The notes under the pieces were generated by a model, which was given only the letters and a program-made list of their open reading frames with translations, had not been told where the DNA came from and ran no database searches. The position numbers were made by a program, and so were the translations under genes. DNA of 10,265 nucleotides from Flammeovirgaceae bacterium UBA4659 (lineage in GTDB: Bacteria; Bacteroidota; Bacteroidia; Cytophagales; Cyclobacteriaceae): NCBI GenBank assembly GCA_002405445.1, contig DHLV01000007.1, positions 1 through 10,265 of the forward strand, in the 5' to 3' direction. Below are positions 1-5,600 of the stretch, one piece after another (position 1 is the first letter of the stretch; each line of letters starts with the position of its first letter).

Positions 1-1183
1 TAATTCCTGTGCGTGCCACCGTGCCGTTAGAGGTTGCTCTGATATACGTTTGTGTGCCGCTCTGTGTCACCAGTGCCAGTGCAGCGTTGGTGGCGGGGAT
101 GTTCGCAGTGTTGTCTCCGCTGTTGGTGTATTGGCTTTCCGTAGCAGAGACAACGATCCTGCCTTCTTCGTGATTGAGGTGCAGCAGTACATCGTTTTCA
201 TATTGGTATTCGCCCATGTACTCGGTCTGCTTTTGGGCGCTGTTGTAAGTGGCCACTTGCGCCAGCTTGCGGCCAGTGGCATCGTAAATGTAGCGGAGGG
301 TGTTGCTGGTGCCGCGCGTTACCAGCTCGGGCAGGTTGAGGAAGTTGTATGCAATAGCACCAGTGATGCCTTTGTTTTGGTCAGTGATCATGTTGCCGTT
401 GGCATCGTAGGTGTAGTCGTTGCCCGTGTTGGCCCCGTCAACAAAGCCCGTGGTCTTGTCGCCCGTGTCGCCCACCCGCAGCAATTGGTTTCCGTAGGCC
501 ACGTTGCCCACCGTGCCGTAGTTGTAGGCGAGCAAATCCATGTTGGCACCTGTCGCGCCCTTGCGCGTAAGGGCGGTGATGTTCCCGTTCTGGTCATACG
601 CGTAGCCGCTTTCGCTGAATGCGCCCGAGGCATTGGCCCACGTGCCAGCGGTATTGTTGAGGTAGCTGGCAGACAAGATCCGGTTGAGCGGGTCGTACGA
701 ATAATTGTAGGCTACATCTTTCACCGTGCCCAATGCCTGGTTGCGGCTCCACTTCATGCCGCTGATGTTGCCGTTGTAGAGGGCCGCATTGCCCGAGCCG
801 ATGGAATTGTTGTAACCGAGCTCCATGCCAAAGAAGTCGTTCGTATCATCGTTGGTCACGTTGTTGTCATTGGTCAATTGTGAATTGTTCATCGACCTCA
901 TCCACCCGCGGATGTTATAACGGTAGTCAACCGATTGTTTGAAAGTAGAGCCGTTGTCTTTGGAGTGCAGCTTTTTGTCAACCAGTTGCCCCACTTCGTT
1001 GTATTCATTTTGGGTCAGCAGTACTTCATCTGCAGGGTTACTGCCGATCAGGTGGTAGACCCGCGTAAGCCTGCCCGCATGGTCGTACTGCTGCCGTTTG
1101 GTAACGGTGCGTGTGGCTGAACTGAACGATGTGCGCACCCCTGTCAGTGTCGCGTTGTTGCTCTGCAAACTTGCGTCTACCAT
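1..1183 (-). CDS. RHS core fragment without N-terminal domains (orphan RHS cassette), continues beyond the window
   Basis: The frame is open from just after the TAG at 1244-1246 to the left window edge; I checked it codon by codon. It encodes RHS core: MVDASLQSNNAT, RTVTKRQQYDHAGRL, NEYNEVGQLVDKKLHS, YRYNIRGWM, DYTYDANGNMITDQNKG, IYDATGRKLAQ and GEYQYENDVLLHLNHEEG. It has no signal peptide, Ig module or DUF6443, so it is a 5'-truncated core, not a full gene. The ATG at 1183 is the first methionine in the homologous part; it has no recognisable ribosome site, so translation is uncertain. The core parallels residues ~1190-1530 of the big RHS protein. Similar displaced cores following immunity genes are known from Rhs loci, where they can recombine with the full gene. 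The tip this fragment carries lies outside the window. Confidence 0.8.
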   Translation of the reverse strand, partial: MVDASLQSNNATLTGVRTSFSSATRTVTKRQQYDHAGRLTRVYHLIGSNPADEVLLTQNEYNEVGQLVDKKLHSKDNGSTFKQSVDYRYNIRGWMRSMNNSQLTNDNNVTNDDTNDFFGMELGYNNSIGSGNAALYNGNISGMKWSRNQALGTVKDVAYNYSYDPLNRILSASYLNNTAGTWANASGAFSESGYAYDQNGNITALTRKGATGANMDLLAYNYGTVGNVAYGNQLLRVGDTGDKTTGFVDGANTGNDYTYDANGNMITDQNKGITGAIAYNFLNLPELVTRGTSNTLRYIYDATGRKLAQVATYNSAQKQTEYMGEYQYENDVLLHLNHEEGRIVVSATESQYTNSGDNTANIPATNAALALVTQSGTQTYIRATSNGTVARTGI

Positions 1184-1205
1184 CAATAACGTGGTCAGGC
1201 GACCA
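128..1205 (-). repeat. Paralogous RHS core copy A (in the orphan fragment)
   Basis: The encoded sequence aligns without long gaps to copy B at 3655-4690 in the same orientation. Shared phrases include SLQSNNAT, GVRTSF, KKLHS, DNG, FKQ, RYNIRGW, YTYDAN, YEND and EGR. At its upstream end similarity fades at RLTTLLMVD versus ALSSALMVD. At its downstream end, copy A goes to SQYTNSGDNTANIPATNAAL where copy B has PEYQYHLKDH. Divergence is substantial, roughly half the residues by eye, so this is not a recent exact duplication. Confidence 0.8.
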
Positions 1206-1243
1206 ACAACTACGACTAAAAACAAATTTTTGACCAACGGCAA

Positions 1244-1501
1244 CTAAGGCGTATTGTAATCATTTAAAGTGTCAGTTTGGAACAATTCCACAAACTGAAT
1301 TGAATCAATCCTATTGAGGCTTAAACTGTCGATAACTCTAGGGTCAAAAGAAAAAGCATCTTGATTTGTCACCTTAAAAAGCATTTTATACTTGAAAGGT
1401 ATTTGTTGACTTAAAGCGACCTCGTTTGAATCTGTGATTGATTTAGTCTTACATGACACAAGTACTAGGAAAACTATAACTAAGAGATGTTTGTATTTCA
1501 T
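1244..1501 (-). CDS. Small predicted lipoprotein, second immunity candidate
   Basis: Starting at the ATG at 1501 the protein has 85 residues: MKYKHLLVIVFLVLVSCKTK, with a lipobox LVSC and the lipidated cysteine at residue 17. An upstream ATG at 1525 would add eight residues (MIPGSQIN) that spoil the signal peptide, so I reject it. The mature ~69 residues are polar and acidic towards the end (FDPRVIDSLSLNRIDSIQFVELFQTDTL). No family is recognised. The gene follows 48 bases after the preceding exported protein and stops at a TAG just before the RHS core fragment, which lies in the same frame. It may be a second immunity protein, a remnant from an earlier cassette, or cargo. The coding sequence is A+T-rich and unlike the RHS fragment next to it. 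Confidence 0.7.
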   Translation of the reverse strand: MKYKHLLVIVFLVLVSCKTKSITDSNEVALSQQIPFKYKMLFKVTNQDAFSFDPRVIDSLSLNRIDSIQFVELFQTDTLNDYNTP

Positions 1502-1549
1502 GTTAATCTGCGAACCTGGAATCAATCAACCCGTATATTTAATACTACC

Positions 1550-2068
1550 TTAATCGATACATCCATCTATTCTATCATCATTTAGTTTCGAGTTCTTAAA
1601 GAAAAAATTATGATGACACATCTCGTTACTGTCCGAAATGATTATCGTGTCAGATTTGACGGATGCCATGCCGAATTTTTTAAAAAAAGCTGACTTAGTC
1701 ATGCCCACAAATATGCCGTTGGCAAATTTAACATTTGAGGTTACTATTTTGGCTCCAAAGAATACAGACTTGTTCTTACTCTTCAAAAAGTAAAAGTAAT
1801 TACCAGAGGAACTGAGACTAATAATTGAATCCCCCTCAACGCCATCTGTCTTATTGGCAACCTTACTGCTCCTTTTAGTTGGCTGTTTAATAATAGATTT
1901 TACGTTCCGTTCAGTCACTATCACGCCAAAAGGCTTTGATGAAAAATCATCTTTGACTACAATATTGTTTTTTTGAGCTTTTGAATGGAACTGAATCAAA
2001 AGAAAAATTGATAAAGCAATTGCCTTTAAATTTCGAACCCGCTTAGTTGTTACTACCATTGTTTGCAT
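1550..2068 (-). CDS. Exported small protein, candidate immunity protein for the M23 tip
   Basis: The 172-residue product has basic residues then a hydrophobic stretch (KAIALSIFLLIQFHSKAQ), with likely signal-peptidase cleavage after A31, so the mature part (~140 residues) should lie in the periplasm. Its start at 2068 overlaps the RHS gene by 26 bases; a second in-frame ATG at 2059 (17-base overlap) would give a shorter n-region and is equally possible. Residues ~118-133 (NGIFVGMTKSAFFKKFG) match a pattern common in BamE/SmpA-like and BLIP-like folds, but this is weak. I do not recognise the family. Immediate, overlapping position after a toxin tip plus export to the compartment where an M23 enzyme would cut makes immunity the leading idea; chaperone or unrelated envelope protein remain possible. 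The gene is A+T-rich, like the tip. Confidence 0.8.
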   Translation of the reverse strand: MQTMVVTTKRVRNLKAIALSIFLLIQFHSKAQKNNIVVKDDFSSKPFGVIVTERNVKSIIKQPTKRSSKVANKTDGVEGDSIISLSSSGNYFYFLKSKNKSVFFGAKIVTSNVKFANGIFVGMTKSAFFKKFGMASVKSDTIIISDSNEMCHHNFFFKNSKLNDDRIDGCID

Positions 2069-2684
2069 TGTTATTATTGTTTGAATTATTTTGACCGTTC
2101 ATCCATCTCTCAAGTACTAGTCTGAAATCAAACGCTGGCATCACAGTCTTGTTTTGCTCGCCATTCTGAATGGTTGGATTTTCATTTCTTGGTTGCAAAA
2201 CTTCACCATTTGCCCCACGAACTTCATAGTGAAGGTGTGCTCCAGAAGATATCCCCCCTGTTTCACCTGCAGTGCCAATCTGTTGGCCTCGTTGAATATT
2301 CTGGTTCACTTGAAGATTATCTGTTGACCCATTTTCTAAATGGAAGAAGTTGTGAAGTTTACCATCTTTATTTGCCTTTATTTGAACATAGTTTCCTGCG
2401 CCCGGATTTTGGTATCCTTTAACAGTTACCTTTCCATTCAATGGTGCTACAATAGGAGTGCCCTGTGTTCCTCCTCGAGAATTAACAAGGTCGATTCCAT
2501 TATGAGGTCTTCTAATATGCAAAGTCGGATGCATCCTATCAGGGTTTACTTCTGACGTTGCCTGCGGGTTTGGAATAGGAGTCATTATCAGCCTATCATC
2601 AGCATGATTTTCGGCTGCAGTTTGATTGGCAAACGGCCCTCGCACTTGACCATTTGTGCCATCTGAATATTGAATAGACCAAGA
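2043..2684 (-). other. Variable C-terminal tip of the RHS protein: M23 peptidase effector domain
   Basis: The tip begins just after the VELEGLE phrase that closes the core. It has three parts. A linker at ~1857-1895 contains GQVRGPFANQTAAENHADD, which recalls a SPOR-domain ending (weak). The M23 region at ~1905-2030 has the family's HxxxD pair (H1917/D1921), a middle histidine pair HNFFH (H1967, H1971), and GISSGAHLHYEVR with the HxH pair (H2006/H2008), so the zinc and catalytic residues appear complete. An Asn-rich tail ends in SNNNNNANNGSNN. M23 enzymes cut peptide cross-bridges in peptidoglycan, so a cell-wall target is expected. Use as an anti-bacterial toxin is inferred from the RHS context; a role in remodelling the producer's own wall is the alternative. 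Confidence 0.8.
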
Positions 2685-5600
2685 TTCTAATCCTTCCAGT
2701 TCAACGTGAGAAGTCACTTTATTTTCGCTGAAAGCTTGGGTTGAATTATAATAATACTTCTCGGCAAGCGGGTCGTTGTTGAAGAACCTGCCGAGGTCTG
2801 ATAAGCCATTCCTGTATTTGAACTGCGTCCACCCGAGGTTGAAGGCACTCACCTGTTCCTGCCCTTGGAACTTGTAGCGGTTCAGCTGTGAGCCTTCGCG
2901 CCTGTACGAGTTGAAGGTCAAACCAAAAGGCATGTAGTCCGTGGTCTCTATCACGGGGGATTTCACTTGCGTGACTTTCCAATCATCGAAGTAGACCTCG
3001 AGGGGCGTTGTCTCTTCATTGGAAAGGTAAACATACACATAACCCGGCTCGTTGATGGTGAAGGCTGCTGTCAGTTTTTCATGCGCAACATTATGCCCCT
3101 GTTCTTTTGCGGCCGCACTCATGCGCACGTAGCCACCGTTCTTGAAAACAAAGTTCCTGTCGAAGATGAGCCAGTTCATGTAGGCCTTCGGGCCCACACC
3201 GCTGCTGCCTGTCGTGCCGTTCAGCCCCACCGCATAGGGGAACGTGGCCGTGCTGCTGCTGTAGCCCGCACCGTCCACGACAACGCCCGCAGTGCCGCTT
3301 GCTATCTGCGACATGAGCGTGGCGAGCGCAGCCGTCCAGTTGCTCGAGTTGCTGTCAACGTACTTCACGAAGACTTCCATCTTTATTGAATCGCCCGGCA
3401 TCACGCTGATGGATTTTGCCAAGCCGGTTTTTTCATTGGCCGAACCGTTGAGCCGCTGCGAGTACGAGGATGTGCCGTTGCGCGTGTGGTCGAACAATGT
3501 TGCGTTTATCCTCCGTGCGTTCGCGTAGCGCAAAAATTTGCTTTGCTCCGCTGCGGCCACAGCCGTCTCGAGCGTGGCCGTGCTGATGTCGCTGTCAACC
3601 TTTGTTGTAAAAGTGGCACGGACGTTTTTCAGGTGGTCCTTCAAATGGTACTGGTACTCGGGCTGTGCGCCCGTCATCACCACGCGTCCCTCGTTGTGCG
3701 CGATGAACTTGAGCGTGTCGTTCTCGTAGTAAAACTCGCCCGCGTAGTCCGTCTTCTTTGTCAGTGCGCCTGCCGAGGTGTACTCGCCCTCGCCCAGCTT
3801 GTTGCCCTTCGCATCGTAGGTGAACAAAATATAATCGCCCGTGGTCTTCGTTGCCTTCTGCACAAGGTTGAGGTGGTTGTAGGTGATGCCGCTCACGCCA
3901 CGGTTTGGGTCGGTGACCAAGTTGGCGTTTGCATCATAGGTGTACTCGGTCGCGGTGTTCACTCCATCGGCAAAACCTTTTACCGCATCGCCTGTGTCGG
4001 TGACTTTTTTAAGCAGGTTGCCCGTGTAGGTGTAGGTGAGGTTGTCCATCAGCGAGCCGCCCGCACCGTTGCGCGAGAGCGTGAAGATGTTGCCGTTCAA
4101 ATCGTAGCTCAGGTTGTTCTCGTTGAAAGATGTGCTGGCGTTCCACGCGGATATCTTCTCTTGGTGCGATGCCGCGAGCAAACGGTTCATCGGGTCGTGC
4201 GTGAACTTGTAGGCGCGTTCTTTTATGTCGCTCAGCCCTTGGTTGTTGCTCCACCTCGCGGACGAAACGTTGCCGTTGTACTCAGCGTTGTTGTTGAGCC
4301 CGGGCACCACTTCGTTGTAGGTCAGGTTCAGGCCAAAGTAATCGCGCGGGTCGCTTACATTGTCGGGTGTGAGGTCGCTGTTGTTTATCCGCGTGAGCCA
4401 CCCCCTGATGTTGTACCTCCTGTCGACCACCTGTTTAAAAGTCGCCCCGTTATCCGTGGAATGGAGTTTTTTCGCTACGAGCTGTCCCAGTTCGTTGTAT
4501 TCACTCTGTGATAGCAACACCTCTGCATTGTTGTCCACTTGGTGGTAGGTTCTTAAAAGCCTGTTAGCATGGTCAAAAATCATTCGCTTAGTAACGGTTC
4601 TTCCTGAACCACCAAAAGAAGTCCTCACACCAACTATAGTTGCATTGTTGCTCTGCAAGCTCACATCCACCATCAGCGCAGAGCTCAGCGCAGCCGTGTT
4701 CTGGTAACTCAGCTGAACTCCATTCCTAAAATATCTTACCGCAGTGCCGTTGCGTTCTATCCGCAACACATCGCCTGCCACCAGCACACTTGTCTGGGTA
4801 AGCTTCACCACATTGTTCTCCACCACTTTCAATGTGGTGCCGTTCAGGTACAATGCGTAATCAATATTGGTGGCGTTCACATCTGGGTTTGTGTCGTTGA
4901 ACCCGATATATCTGTTGGTGGTGGTTTCGGAAACAAAAACTTCCAGCCAACCATTTTGGCCTGCTGGCAAAACCTGTGTAGAGGCTGCGCCCGCTGTAGT
5001 TGTCGCAGTGCGCGTCAGTCTGTTGCCCGTCACACTCACGCCCACTTGGTCTTTCCACGTTACATCGCTTTCATTGTGCGTGGTCTTTGTTTCCAACGCT
5101 TTGCCCACAAAATCCAACACAGTGGTGGTGCGGTCAATGCCACCTTTGTAGTTGTCGGAAACAGTTTGTACGGGTCTGCCTTTGTCATCATAATAGGTAA
5201 CAGCTTCCAGCCATGTAAAGCCACCGGCTACACCACCGTCCAAAACTTTGGTTTTGCTGCCTGTGGTCAAGCCCAATGTCATGCTGCTTTCGGTGGCAGG
5301 CTGTGAGTAGATAATGCCGTTCGCTACTTCACTCAGGTTTTCATTCAAATAGTTGTAGTTGCCCACCCACAAACTTTTGAAATTGTAGTTGTCGTAATAG
5401 GTTACCGTGAGGTAGCGGTCGGGGTCGCGCGTGGTGGTGCCGCTGGTGATGACGGGATAGGCGCGGTTGGTGTAGCCGTGCAGGTTGCCGGCCGCATTGC
5501 CCACGTAGGTTTCGCCCCAGCGGGCGCTGGCCTTGGCAAAGTGGGCATTTACGGCCGCCTGCATCTGTGCCTGGGTGAGTTGCACAGTGGTGGTGGTGTC

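Noticed and set aside
50..883. Plus-strand open frame of 277 codons
   Set aside because: It lies exactly opposite the minus-strand RHS core fragment, in mirrored codon phase; its Val/Ala/Gly-rich product has no domain, while the minus strand gives clear RHS motifs.
1244..1525. Longer lipoprotein start at 1525
   Set aside because: It adds eight residues ahead of a textbook lipoprotein signal MKYKHLLVIVFLVLVSC, so the ATG at 1501 is better.
2043..2200. Type IX secretion C-terminal sorting domain on the RHS protein
   Set aside because: The C-terminus is an Asn-rich tail after the M23 domain; no Lys-rich beta-strand ending typical of those sorting domains is present.
3486..4511. Plus-strand open frame of 341 codons
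   Set aside because: It is antisense to the G+C-rich RHS core, and its composition is the mirrored codon pattern of YD repeats. No start signal or family features are seen.
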